Below, in pieces: positions 34,535 to 43,515 of a DNA stretch of 64,000 nt (positions are counted from its first letter, which is position 1; each line of letters opens with the position of its first letter). The notes beneath the pieces are model-generated. The model saw only the letters and a list, made by a program, of their open reading frames with translations. It made no database searches and was not told the DNA's origin. The translations under genes were made by a program, and so were the position numbers. This stretch comes from Spirochaetota bacterium (lineage in GTDB: Bacteria > Spirochaetota > UBA4802 > UBA5550), in assembly GCA_025457915.1 (NCBI GenBank), contig JALOTL010000004.1:124001-188000 (forward strand), in the 5' to 3' direction.

Positions 34535-35998
34535 TCACTTTCTTCTGCAGTAATATCGGGAAACAGCCCCGGCCGCTTTCATTGCGTCCCTCAGGTCGTC
34601 AAAAACCGGGATTCCCTTTTCCAGAAAAAGCCTCCTGGTATCCCTTATCACCTCCTCTATCTCCATGGCTTCCGGTTCCCTCTTATAGTTGGGAAGAACG
34701 AGGAGAACGGGTTTGCCGGTGGCTTTCATCGCATCAGCGCAGGCCTCGGCAAGGCCCCTTGTTGGAGTTATTTCCCTTACGGATCCCGAACCTAACATCA
34801 CGGAAAGCGCCCTGTAATGATACAGTAGCTGGACGACAACCTGCAGGTCGATACGGTCATCGCCGCCCGCACAGACGAGGATTTCCCTCAACGCATCGGG
34901 CGGTACATAAGGATTCGCGATGTCGACCGGATTGGCCGGGCTAGATCCAGGGCCGGGCAGGTGCTTCAGTATCCTGGCCTGGATATCCGCACCCAGCCCG
35001 GGGATGCTGAACCCGAACTCCTCCGCGAAATCGGCAGCGGCCACGCCGAGGGCCCCGCCGCCGCCGATGATGGAAATACCGTTGAATGATTTACGTGGCA
35101 GCATGGAAAAAGCCAGGGCCGCATCAGAAAGCTCGCGCATGTCCATGGCCCTTACCGCGTTGCACTGGTTAAGCGCCGCTTCCCATATGGCCCTGGCCCC
35201 GCCCATTGACGCGGTATGGCTTGCCGCGGCCCTTCCCCCTGCTTCAGAAAGTCCGCCCTTGAGAACGATGACGGGCTTTACCGATGCGGCATTCCTGAGC
35301 ACCCTCAAAAACTCCCTGCCGTCGTCGACGCCCTCGATGTACATTCCAATCACCTCGGTCTCCGGGTCTTCAGTGAAATATTCCAGGAGCTCGGTTTCCC
35401 TCAAGTCCGCGCCGTTCCCGAAACTCACGACCTTGCTGAAGCCTATCCCCTTCCATTTGCCCACGTGAGAAAAGTCAATGGAATGCCCGCCGCTCTGCGA
35501 TATGAAGGACACGCCCCCGGGCCTCCTGGAAAGGTCCGGTCCGGGAAGGAGGGTGAGTCCGGACCTCGGGCTGTATATGCCGAAGCAGTTGGGGCCCAGC
35601 ACCCTGATTCCCCTTCCGGCAATATCCCTTATCCTTTTATCCAGCTCCATACCCTCCGATGTCCCGGTCTCGCCGAACCCGGATGACAGAATCTCCGCTC
35701 CGGCCGCCCCCTTTTTCATGCACGATTCCAGCGCTTCAGGGACAGAATCCGCGGGCACCGCGATTATGGCGAAGTCGATGTCCCCGGGTATGTCATCGAT
35801 GCTCTTATGGATCTTCAATCCGCAGATCTCGCCCCCCCTGCGGTTGACCGGGAAAAGCTCCCCGCTGAAACCGATGGAAAGAAGCGACAGGAGTATGCCC
35901 CTCCCGAAACCGAAACCCTCCGCCGCCACTCCTACAATCGCCACCCTTTCCGGGGCGAAAATCCTTTTAAACCGGTTTTTTGATTCTTCCGTCAGCAT
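34535..35998 (-). CDS. ADP-forming acyl-CoA synthetase, alpha subunit
   Basis: 487 residues. N-terminal CoA-binding Rossmann domain (VAIVGVAAEGFGFGRG), succinyl-CoA-ligase-like domain with SFISQSGGHSIDFSHVG, and the conserved phospho-histidine region AASHTASMGG near residue 265. Converts acyl-CoA, ADP and Pi to the free acid, CoA and ATP with the beta subunit. The beta subunit is encoded separately at 36.8 kb on the other strand, with a TetR gene between, so the locus is a divergent acd-alpha / tetR-acd-beta unit. Substrate could be acetyl-, branched-chain or aryl-acetyl-CoA. Confidence 0.87.
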   Translation of the reverse strand: MLTEESKNRFKRIFAPERVAIVGVAAEGFGFGRGILLSLLSIGFSGELFPVNRRGGEICGLKIHKSIDDIPGDIDFAIIAVPADSVPEALESCMKKGAAGAEILSSGFGETGTSEGMELDKRIRDIAGRGIRVLGPNCFGIYSPRSGLTLLPGPDLSRRPGGVSFISQSGGHSIDFSHVGKWKGIGFSKVVSFGNGADLRETELLEYFTEDPETEVIGMYIEGVDDGREFLRVLRNAASVKPVIVLKGGLSEAGGRAAASHTASMGGARAIWEAALNQCNAVRAMDMRELSDAALAFSMLPRKSFNGISIIGGGGALGVAAADFAEEFGFSIPGLGADIQARILKHLPGPGSSPANPVDIANPYVPPDALREILVCAGGDDRIDLQVVVQLLYHYRALSVMLGSGSVREITPTRGLAEACADAMKATGKPVLLVLPNYKREPEAMEIEEVIRDTRRLFLEKGIPVFDDLRDAMKAAGAVSRYYCRRK

Positions 35999-36086
35999 CA
36001 GTCCCTCCCCCGTTCCGACTCGGCGGCTGGTTTCTTAAAAATAAATTCCATCCGCGGTAAAAAATTATTGACCTGCTTGAACCATG

Positions 36087-36120
36087 ATATAAAAACATAC
36101 CATAAGGTATGTTTTTATAT
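36087..36120. promoter_or_regulatory. TetR operator: 15-bp perfect inverted repeat overlapping the start codon
   Basis: ATATAAAAACATACC (36087-36101) and its exact reverse complement (36106-36120), with the 4-base centre ATAA. The inner part ACATACC-ATAA-GGTATGT is a typical TetR-family site. The repeat includes AAGG, the likely ribosome-binding site, and the first two bases of the tetR ATG, so binding would block tetR and probably the divergent alpha-subunit promoter. Confidence 0.75.
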
Positions 36121-36661
36121 GACCGTGTCAAGAAAAAAAACCGACCGGAGCATCCCGTGGCTGGAAAAAGGCCTCAGAATCCTCACGGAACATGGGCCGG
36201 CCCATTTATCGATTGATGCCCTGTCCGTATCTATGGGCAAGACGAAAGGGGCCTATTACCATCACTTCAGGGACAGGGAGGATTACATCGTCAAACTCAT
36301 GCGGTATTACACGAAAAAAACCACGGAGGAAATCATAAAAAAAAGCGTTCCCGGCGCCAGGCCCGAAGACGAACTGAAAATCCTGCTCGAAAAGGTGCTG
36401 GAAATCCCCGGGAAAACCGAACTGGCGATAAGGGCATGGTCCCTGTACGAACCGTCCGTAAAAAAATTTCAGGACAAAATCGACTTCGAAAGAATCCGGC
36501 ATCTCGAAAGGCAGTTATTCAGGGTGCACAATGACAGAGTCAAGGCGTACTCGACGGCATTGAGGCTTTATTCCACGTATCTCGGCTTCCAGCAGCTGAA
36601 GGACAAAGCCTCGAGCGTGATCATGAAAAAACTCATAAGGGATCTTTTTTTAAAAATTTAG
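36119..36661 (+). CDS. TetR/AcrR family transcriptional regulator
   Basis: 180 residues. The N-terminal helix-turn-helix (HLSIDALSVSMGKTKGAYYHHF, with the YYHHF end of the recognition helix) is followed by an all-helical ligand and dimer domain. The start at 36119 is chosen because upstream codons lie in the operator. It lies between the alpha and beta subunits of the acyl-CoA synthetase, so an acyl-CoA or acid is a plausible ligand. The operator over its own start implies autorepression. Confidence 0.9.
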   Translation: MTVSRKKTDRSIPWLEKGLRILTEHGPAHLSIDALSVSMGKTKGAYYHHFRDREDYIVKLMRYYTKKTTEEIIKKSVPGARPEDELKILLEKVLEIPGKTELAIRAWSLYEPSVKKFQDKIDFERIRHLERQLFRVHNDRVKAYSTALRLYSTYLGFQQLKDKASSVIMKKLIRDLFLKI

Positions 36662-36664
36662 CGG

Positions 36665-36684
36665 AAAACAAAACGCTTTGTTTT
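36665..36684 (+). terminator. Weak AT-rich hairpin after tetR
   Basis: AAAACAAA (36665-36672)/TTTGTTTT (36677-36684) with loop ACGC, 4 bases after the tetR stop. Low GC makes it weak. Confidence 0.3.
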
Positions 36685-36826
36685 TCACAAATTCCATTAT
36701 GACCGGTTATTTTTCCGGACAGAGGCCTTCTTCAATATAACAGGCTGAAGCGTCCTTTTATTTTTATTGACTGCGGCGTAATGGAAAATTATGATAACAA
36801 TCAAACGCCCTCACCAAGAGGTTAAT

Positions 36827-37504
36827 ATGAAGGAAATTATAAAAAAAGCGATTTCAAAAGGCCAGAAGGCCCTTTCGGAATACGAGTCCAAGCTGGTGAT
36901 AAAGAACGCAGGCGTCATCATCACCAGGGAGGGTCTTGCGGAAACAAAAGAAAAGGCGGTAAGTCTCGCGGAGGAAATCGGTTTTCCGATTGCACTGAAG
37001 GGTTCATCCGACAAACTCACCCATAAAACGGAAATGGGCATGGTCAAACTCAACCTTTCGAGCAGGGAAGACGTCTCAAGGGCCTTCGACGAGATTAAAG
37101 GATCCGGGATCGAAATGGACGCCGTCCTGGTCCAGGAAATGATAAAAGGAGACAGGGAATTCGTCATAGGCCTCACCAGGGACCCGCAGTTCGGACCCTG
37201 CGTGATGTTCGGCCTGGGCGGGATTTTCACCGAGGCGTTAAGGGACGTGAGCTTCCGCGTGGCCCCTATCACTGACGGCGACGCCGAAGAAATGATTGAT
37301 GAAATAAAAACGAAGAAGCTCCTCGGGGAGTTCAGGGGAAGTCCCGCGGTGGACCGTTCGGCGCTCATAAAGGCCCTGGTTGGAATATCCAGGCTGGGAG
37401 CCGAATACGATGACATCGCGGAAATCGACATAAACCCGCTTAAAATCACGGGCGATAAACCTGTGGCAGTGGACGCGCTAGTGATTTTGAAAAAAATTCA
37501 GTGA
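36827..37504 (+). CDS. ADP-forming acyl-CoA synthetase, beta subunit (ATP-grasp)
   Basis: 225 residues from the ATG with AGAGG upstream. ATP-grasp_5 domain: GFPIALKGSSDKLTHKTEMG, VLVQEMIKGDREFVIGLTRD, FGPCVMFGLGGIFTEAL and the metal-binding EIDINPL near the C-terminus. Partner of the alpha subunit at 34.5-36.0 kb. Together they conserve energy by substrate-level phosphorylation. The last bases overlap by 7 the end of the convergent zinc-ribbon gene. Confidence 0.88.
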   Translation: MKEIIKKAISKGQKALSEYESKLVIKNAGVIITREGLAETKEKAVSLAEEIGFPIALKGSSDKLTHKTEMGMVKLNLSSREDVSRAFDEIKGSGIEMDAVLVQEMIKGDREFVIGLTRDPQFGPCVMFGLGGIFTEALRDVSFRVAPITDGDAEEMIDEIKTKKLLGEFRGSPAVDRSALIKALVGISRLGAEYDDIAEIDINPLKITGDKPVAVDALVILKKIQ

Positions 37505-38181
37505 TGCCTGGATTTTTCAGCTGATTTTTCGTCCGGTATGCTTTCAAAAACAACTTTACGCATGTTCCCGGGATCGTATCTCACCAGGATATCAAGCCCT
37601 TCCTTCAATCTGGCAATGCCTTTATCGCTTACCGGCACTATCATTTCCGCCCTGAAACGTCCGCCGTCTTCAGGGGTCACCTCGACATAAAGCTTTACAG
37701 TATGCACGCACCCGCCCCTTACCTTCATTTTTCCGATTGTAAAATATTTCACGACCCGCGCGCCGGCCTTTTTCAATCCCCTAAAGCGGATGGAAGCCGT
37801 GATGGCGCGCGAAAATACCGAAAAGTGGAAAACGATTATTCCGCTCGCGATAATCACCGGAACGATGCCGACGGCACGGAACAGTCATGCGGAGAACAGG
37901 CCGGCCGTGGCAGTGGTCAGTACGGCTAGCAGCGTAAAACCGCCGCGGGAAAGCCTCTGCCCCAGGACGGTCCGGACCGAGATATCATAACCCGGGCGCC
38001 CGACAGCCGCTTCCGCGGCCCTGCGGTCACATCCGGTTAAACCGGCATACATACCGACGGCTTCTTCCCTGGAACCGTCGAGAATCATTTTCTTGAACAG
38101 GTCCATGTCTGGAGACGGGACCGTTCCGGCAAGTTCTGGCGGTGCTCCGCAAGAAGGGCAATATATCATTTCGTATTGCAT
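37498..38181 (-). pseudogene. Zinc-ribbon two-helix membrane protein gene interrupted by an in-frame TGA
   Basis: The frame is open from an ATG at 38181 to a stop at 37498 except for one TGA (37885-37887, codon 99). The first half (98 residues) starts with a zinc-ribbon half CPSCGAP and ends in a hydrophobic segment LLAVLTTATAGLFSA; directly after the TGA the frame continues LFRAVGIVPVIIASGIIVF, a second membrane helix, and a soluble C-terminal domain. Both halves thus look like one 227-codon gene. TGA ends other genes here, so the code is not altered. Either a nonsense mutation (perhaps TGG to TGA), a sequence error or read-through; restart at a GTG (37857) could yield the 119-residue second half. 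Confidence 0.7.
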
Positions 38182-38217
38182 GGGCGAACGGACTTTACGA
38201 TGCAGCGGGACCGGAGG

Positions 38218-41200
38218 TCATTTCTCCCTCTGGTCCTCCCTGTAAACATCGATGCTGTAGGGGATTTTTTCATCAAGGATCGGTTCGCCTTTTTTCGCTC
38301 CGGGCTTGAAGGCCCTGGCCATGTTGACCCTTGCGTACTCGTTTTCCTGGTTGATCCTGGAAGCGTACTCGATCGCGCGCCAGTAGCAGATATTGCTCTT
38401 CGTCTCCGCACCCTGCTGCTGGTAAACGGCCGCCAGATTGTTATATCCGGAAGATAGCGTCTGGAACACCTTGACGTGATCGATCCTGTTCGGGTCGACG
38501 ATGTTTATCTTTTCAGCCATGCGCTCGAATACAGATACGAGCTTGAGGTATTCCCCCCTGGCCGGCTCGAAATTCCCGCTATCCATGCCTGCATGGTAGA
38601 AGGCGTTGCCCAGGGAAAGCATGAGTTCCGGGCTTGAAACGAAGTCTTCGTAAAGGTGTAGCCAGCTGTCCACGGCCTTGCTGTAGAGCTTGTCCATGTA
38701 ATAGATCCTGCCGAGATTATAATAAATCTCAGGGCTTTCATAGCCGCTGGCGATCGCGCCTTCGTACTTGTCCCTCGCTATGTTGTAATTGGTCATTTTC
38801 TCAATGTCCTGGTCCACGATATCGTCCTCGAGTACGTCGTTTTTGATCCTGACCCTGTCGAAGAAATAATAGAATATGTTGCCCAGCATCCCGTAAGATT
38901 TGCCGAGGCTCTCGGTCTCCCTGTAAAATTCGTCCCTGGTGAAGTCCGGCTGGTTGTCGTGCGTCTTCACGGCCTTCGTGAGGGATTCATATGCGCTCAC
39001 CGGTTCCTTGATGTAATAATAATATTCTCCCATTACCGCGAGCGCGCCGAAATAATTGGGGGAGAGGGACAGGGCCTTGTCGAGATATCTTTTCATGACC
39101 CTGTAATTCTTCTGGGCCCTTGCCAGCCTGGCCAGCTGAAGGTGGAGCGGGGGATAGTCAGGGTCCTTTTTATTCAGTGCGTCCAGGGCGGACCTCACGG
39201 CCGGGAAGGTATTGTCGTCGCCGTCCATTATCTTGGAGGAACGGACGCCGTATTCTATCCTTACATTGCTCCTGTCCGTCTTTTTCTTGTCGAGATAATA
39301 GGACGCCAGCTTGGCGAGAAGGTCCGATGGAAGCTCCTCGAGCCTGTCCTTGTCCCTGATCTCGGCATGGATGCCCACCACCTGCGGGAAGGAATCCCTC
39401 TCGATGTAAAGGTCCAGGAGCCCGGAATAACCGACGACCGAATTTTTATCAACCGCCAGGATGTCCTCGTAGTATTTTTTCGCCTTGAGATACTGGCCCT
39501 GGTGATAATAGGCCCTGCCGATCCCGTACATCGCTGTAACGTTGCCCTTGTCCCTGACCAGGACCCTTTTATAAAAATCGATCGAAACCTCAAGCTGGGT
39601 CTTGTCCGCCGCGGTACCCTTGCCCAGGTAATAAGTCCGGTCTATTTCCGGTTTTATCCTTCTGTATTCCTCATCCGGCACCCTTGAAAAAAAGTAACCG
39701 AGGTTGTTCAGCGTATCAGGGTTGAACCTGTCGATCTCGTAGGCTTTGTTAAGCTTGTCAAGGGAATACGCGTATTCGCGAACGTCGAAATAGGCCCTTC
39801 CATAGGAATTATACCCGTAAAGATAATTCTTAATGTAATTCTGGTCGACGTATTTGAAAATCTCCTCGGCCCTGGCGTAATTCCTGGTCTTCTCCACGTA
39901 ATCGCCCCTCTTGACAATGAGGGCGGCCCCTTCCTGGATTTTTTTCTTGGCCATGTAGGGCTTGTAGATAAACTGGTAACCGACTATCGTGAAAATGAAC
40001 GCGGCAACCGCGACCCCCACGAATATGCCGGTCAGCTTAAGGAGCCTCTTCTGCCTCTCGATGCCCTCCCTGCTGTATTCCGGCCTGGACGTGATTACTC
40101 TTCTCGCGCGTCTCTGCACCCCCTCTTTCAGGGCAATAGTTTTACCGAGCTTCTTTTCCAGAAAGCGGTGTATATTACCCTCGGGCTTCCCGTCGATGAT
40201 CATGTCGACAAGGACCCTCATGTCCCCGGGGGAAAGCTCGTCGTTTATAACGCAGTCCTTTACCGCCTGACGGAGTCCCGGATCAAAAAGCAGTATCGAC
40301 CTTTTCAGCCTGTTGAGCTCGCTTATCGAAAGGTCCAGCGATTCCTTTGATTTTTCCTGTCTCGGGGGCGGGGCATCCTGTCTCTTCCCGGGCTTTTCCC
40401 TTGGGGTCCCCGGGACCTCCTCATCTTCGAAGGGCTCGATCTTAATATTTTCATCGTCGAAATGCGAAATGTCCGGTATTGCCGCAAAATCCGAGCCGAT
40501 GTCCTCGGCCGCGGGAGCCGCCTTGATGAATTTTTCCTTCGCGGGGGCCTCTTTCTTTCCGAAACCGTCGATTTCCTCAAGGGAGGCCAGGTCGTCTTCG
40601 TTCAGGTCGAACTCCTCCTCCTGCACCGGCCTTCTGGGACGTTCCGGCTCCTCCTGCGGACCGGCATCCAGCTGGCTGAAATCAATCTCGGGGATGTCGC
40701 TCTCTTTGGCTTCCTGAAGTTCCCTGGACTCGGTTATGGAAATATCCGAAAGATCCGGCAGCTCGCCGTCGGCGCCTTCCCCGATGGACACCTGTTCAGG
40801 CTCCTCAACGGAAGGAGTCGCCCCGATATCGCCCAGGTCGATATCGCCCAGCTCTTCGACCTCGCGGGGCCTCCTGGCAGGGGCCTCCTCCCTGCCCACA
40901 AACTCGCCGACCGGCGCAAGGTCGGAAACATCGAGCGTATCCGGCTCATCCGATGTAAGTGCGTCCAGCTGTCCGACGGTGTCCTCGGGCAGGCCCGGTT
41001 TTTTCTGGGCCCTGGCCGGAACCGGTTCTTCTATTTCCTTTATTTCATCGGTGATGTCCCTGGGGGCCTCCTCGACCTCCTGGACCATATCGGTGATGTC
41101 CTCTATTTCGCTGATTTCTTCGGGGCCCTCTTTCCTGACGCTGCTCAGGTCCGGCGCCTCTATGTCGAGATCGCCGATTTCATCAATGAGCTCGTCCATA

Positions 41201-41427
41201 ACCGGGCCTTCCCCTGCGGACGGTTCGGCCGCTTCAAGGTCGGCTGAAGAAAAATCCGCGTACTCATCCGTTTCCTCCCCGGCTTCAACGACGGCGGTAT
41301 TTTTCGACGACTGATACGGCTGCGCCACTGGCATGGCTGCCGTGTTTTCCTCTACCACCCCGACAATTCTCTTTATCTCTTCAAGCTCGTCTGGAGTGTA
41401 ATCGATCGTGTTTTCTTTATCACCCAT
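38218..41427 (-). CDS. TPR-repeat protein with acidic cytoplasmic domain; FlcA-like flagellar collar candidate
   Basis: 1069 residues. The first ~320 residues are very acidic, with repeats like EEISEIEDITDMVQEVEE; a small helical domain follows (about 350-455, LNRLKRSILLFDPGLRQAVK). One transmembrane helix lies at about 463-486 (LTGIFVGVAVAAFIFTIVGY). The last ~580 residues are TPRs, e.g. AMYGIGRAYYHQGQYLKAKK and IYYNLGRIYYMDKLYSKAVD, which would face the periplasm. This order matches what is known for the spirochaetal collar protein FlcA (Borrelia BB0326), which ties stators to the periplasmic flagellar motor. The assignment is by architecture only; the flgE gene at the window start shows flagella. 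It lies 36 bases past the zinc-ribbon gene start, i.e. upstream of it on the same strand. Confidence 0.75.
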   Translation of the reverse strand: MGDKENTIDYTPDELEEIKRIVGVVEENTAAMPVAQPYQSSKNTAVVEAGEETDEYADFSSADLEAAEPSAGEGPVMDELIDEIGDLDIEAPDLSSVRKEGPEEISEIEDITDMVQEVEEAPRDITDEIKEIEEPVPARAQKKPGLPEDTVGQLDALTSDEPDTLDVSDLAPVGEFVGREEAPARRPREVEELGDIDLGDIGATPSVEEPEQVSIGEGADGELPDLSDISITESRELQEAKESDIPEIDFSQLDAGPQEEPERPRRPVQEEEFDLNEDDLASLEEIDGFGKKEAPAKEKFIKAAPAAEDIGSDFAAIPDISHFDDENIKIEPFEDEEVPGTPREKPGKRQDAPPPRQEKSKESLDLSISELNRLKRSILLFDPGLRQAVKDCVINDELSPGDMRVLVDMIIDGKPEGNIHRFLEKKLGKTIALKEGVQRRARRVITSRPEYSREGIERQKRLLKLTGIFVGVAVAAFIFTIVGYQFIYKPYMAKKKIQEGAALIVKRGDYVEKTRNYARAEEIFKYVDQNYIKNYLYGYNSYGRAYFDVREYAYSLDKLNKAYEIDRFNPDTLNNLGYFFSRVPDEEYRRIKPEIDRTYYLGKGTAADKTQLEVSIDFYKRVLVRDKGNVTAMYGIGRAYYHQGQYLKAKKYYEDILAVDKNSVVGYSGLLDLYIERDSFPQVVGIHAEIRDKDRLEELPSDLLAKLASYYLDKKKTDRSNVRIEYGVRSSKIMDGDDNTFPAVRSALDALNKKDPDYPPLHLQLARLARAQKNYRVMKRYLDKALSLSPNYFGALAVMGEYYYYIKEPVSAYESLTKAVKTHDNQPDFTRDEFYRETESLGKSYGMLGNIFYYFFDRVRIKNDVLEDDIVDQDIEKMTNYNIARDKYEGAIASGYESPEIYYNLGRIYYMDKLYSKAVDSWLHLYEDFVSSPELMLSLGNAFYHAGMDSGNFEPARGEYLKLVSVFERMAEKINIVDPNRIDHVKVFQTLSSGYNNLAAVYQQQGAETKSNICYWRAIEYASRINQENEYARVNMARAFKPGAKKGEPILDEKIPYSIDVYREDQREK

Positions 41428-41680
41428 TAATTGACTCGATTCCCGGGTTGAATTGATATTGGCGACATAATCAGAATATATTCTATCGTTTTAAAAATCA
41501 ATAAAATTAATTTTTTGCCGGCCGGTCCATGGTCCTGTCCGGGTCATAAAATTAATTCAATATTTTCCCTCCAATTATCGACATAATAACCAACGGAAAT
41601 GAGCAAGTATTGCGTCATCTCCGTCCATAATACGGTTTTTACGCCCTTCCGGGCGGTCAATACTTCCTAAAGGAGGGGTG

Positions 41681-42406
41681 ATGAAGCATCTTACCCTCGT
41701 GTTTTTCGCATTGGTTTTCGCGGGTTTTTCACCCGATAAAAGCGGGCTCCGCACGGAAAATTACTATAATCTCATCTTTCTCAGGAGCGCGGCGGAACCT
41801 GAAAGGATGAACATGATAAAAATCGACGGCACAAGCAGGACCCTGCGGCTTAAAAAGGGGATACTGTTCACCTATAAAAACATCGAGGCCAGGGACGTTT
41901 CCATATCAGGCAACTTTTCCGGCTGGAATATCAAAAAAATGGACAGGAGCAAACACGGGGTCTGGTATTTTTTCCTGGATTCGTTCGGTAATGTCGACAG
42001 GGTCGAGTACAAGTATTACGTCGACGGCATCTGGATCATGGACCCTGAAAATCCAGAAAGGGAGGACGACGGGGCCGGATCCTACCTTTCCCTCGCGAAA
42101 AGAATCAAGACAGAGGACAAAAGGCACATCAGCTTCCAGGTCCTCGGCAACAACAGCGTCGAATTCAGGCTTTACAGGCCCGGGGCAAAATACGTTAGCC
42201 TGGTGGGCGATTTCAACCACTGGAACCCGGAAAACGACGTTCTTAAAAAAGACGGAAAGGGAATATGGAGGATACAGAAGCGGCTGGCGAAAGGGCCCCA
42301 CAGGTACAAGTTCGTCGTGGACGGCAAATGGGTCCCGGACATGTACAATCAAAAATCCGCATCGGACAACGCAGGAGAGGTCTGTTCCCTTATCGTCGTA
42401 GAATGA
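41681..42406 (+). CDS. Exported protein with two CBM48/AMPK-beta-like glycogen-binding domains
   Basis: 241 residues. An N-terminal hydrophobic segment (MKHLTLVFFALVFAGFSP) is probably a signal peptide. Two early-set domains follow, each with the CBM48 core: DVSISGNFSGWNIKKM with YKYYVDGIWIMDPENP, and YVSLVGDFNHWNPENDVL with YKFVVDGKWVPD. These bind alpha-glucans in AMPK-beta and branching enzymes. There is no catalytic domain. The start at 41681 has AGGAGG at good distance. A strong terminator follows. Confidence 0.82.
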   Translation: MKHLTLVFFALVFAGFSPDKSGLRTENYYNLIFLRSAAEPERMNMIKIDGTSRTLRLKKGILFTYKNIEARDVSISGNFSGWNIKKMDRSKHGVWYFFLDSFGNVDRVEYKYYVDGIWIMDPENPEREDDGAGSYLSLAKRIKTEDKRHISFQVLGNNSVEFRLYRPGAKYVSLVGDFNHWNPENDVLKKDGKGIWRIQKRLAKGPHRYKFVVDGKWVPDMYNQKSASDNAGEVCSLIVVE

Positions 42407-42441
42407 TTTTCATGATATCACTGTAATAAATTGCCGGCATG

Positions 42442-42480
42442 AAAGCCGCCCGCCCCGGTCAGGGCGGGCGGCTTTTTTTT
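42442..42480 (+). terminator. Intrinsic terminator between CBM48 and thioredoxin genes
   Basis: Perfect 14-bp stem (42442-42455/42462-42475) with GC core GCCGCCCGCCC, 6-base loop and a T-run to 42480. It lies between convergent genes. Confidence 0.93.
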
Positions 42481-42484
42481 GCGG

Positions 42485-42838
42485 TTAATTAATCTTCAGC
42501 AGGTCCCTGATGGCGTCCCGGAAGGCATTTTTAGTCAGCGCACCCGTTGCCATGCCGGGTTTTCCCTCCTTCGGAATGAACAGGATGCTGGGAATGCTCG
42601 AGATCCCGAACGCTCCGGCAAGCTCCCCCTCGATGTCGGTGTTGATTTTATAAATATTCAATTTCCCATCGTATTCCTTCGACAGCTCCTCGAGCACCGG
42701 CGCAACCATTTTGCACGGGCCGCACCAGTCCGCGTAGAAATCGATGATGCAGGGCAGATCGCCTTCAAACTTCCAATCGCCTCCGGCTTCATAATTAAAT
42801 ACCTTTTCCTTGAAGGTTTCTTTTGTCAGATTCTCCAT
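42485..42838 (-). CDS. trxA: Thioredoxin
   Basis: 117 residues. Active site DFYADWCGPCKM with C39 and C42, cis-Pro in SSIPSILFIP. About ten residues longer than E. coli Trx at the N-terminus (YEAGGDWKFEGDLP). Cytoplasmic disulfide reductase, substrate of the TrxB at 9.2 kb. The gene stands alone. Confidence 0.95.
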   Translation of the reverse strand: MENLTKETFKEKVFNYEAGGDWKFEGDLPCIIDFYADWCGPCKMVAPVLEELSKEYDGKLNIYKINTDIEGELAGAFGISSIPSILFIPKEGKPGMATGALTKNAFRDAIRDLLKIN

Positions 42839-43074
42839 TCACGGCTCCATATTAAAAAATTTATTTAATTCTAAAATACTAAATAATCTGGAGGAAGTCA
42901 AGCATCGGTTAAGCTTTTAATTAAATCCCGATAAAAAATCAAGGGATGATATAAAAGGTCTCTCAAAATCGTCTGCGCTTCAGCCGCTGAAAAAAGCAGA
43001 ATTCAATAAAAATATGCGGAAAGATGCTTCCAGGGATGAATTTCCGCAACAAACAGGCCGCGGCTTTTCAATCC

Positions 43075-43503
43075 CTAAATGAGATAAAGCTCCTTGTCGG
43101 AAAGCACCGGGAACCCCTCGTCCCTCAGGATCCTTTCCGTCTTCTGGATGTTTTCGACCTGGAACACGAAGACCGCCTCGTTGCTCTCACGGATGGTGAA
43201 GCCGTACGCGTCCTCGACATTGATCCCGTGCGACGCCAGGATGGATGAGGCACTGTGAAGCCCGCCGGGCCTGTCCTGGATCTTCACAGCCACGATGTCC
43301 TTGAGGGTGGACGCTATCCCGTCGGCGTTCAGGGCGTCGCAGCCCTCGGACGGTTTGTCCAGGAGGAGCTTGATGATGCCGTAATCGCCCGAATCAGATA
43401 TGGTTATGGCCCTGATGTTGATGTCGTTCTTTTCAAGAATAGCCGTGATCCTGTCTATCTTCCCGGGCTTGTTTTCCGCGAATACCGATACCTGCTGCGG
43501 CAT
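43075..43503 (-). CDS. Tandem ACT-domain protein
   Basis: 142 residues, two ACT domains: QVSVFAENKPGKIDRITAIL and VAVKIQDRPGGLHSASSILA. The start at 43503 has GGAGG upstream. ACT domains bind amino acids; this type is regularly encoded next to paaK in arylpyruvate or indolepyruvate ferredoxin oxidoreductase clusters, as here (12 bases after paaK). It could sense aromatic or branched-chain amino acids, but its target is unknown. Confidence 0.88.
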   Translation of the reverse strand: MPQQVSVFAENKPGKIDRITAILEKNDINIRAITISDSGDYGIIKLLLDKPSEGCDALNADGIASTLKDIVAVKIQDRPGGLHSASSILASHGINVEDAYGFTIRESNEAVFVFQVENIQKTERILRDEGFPVLSDKELYLI

Positions 43504-43515
43504 ATCCACCTCCAT

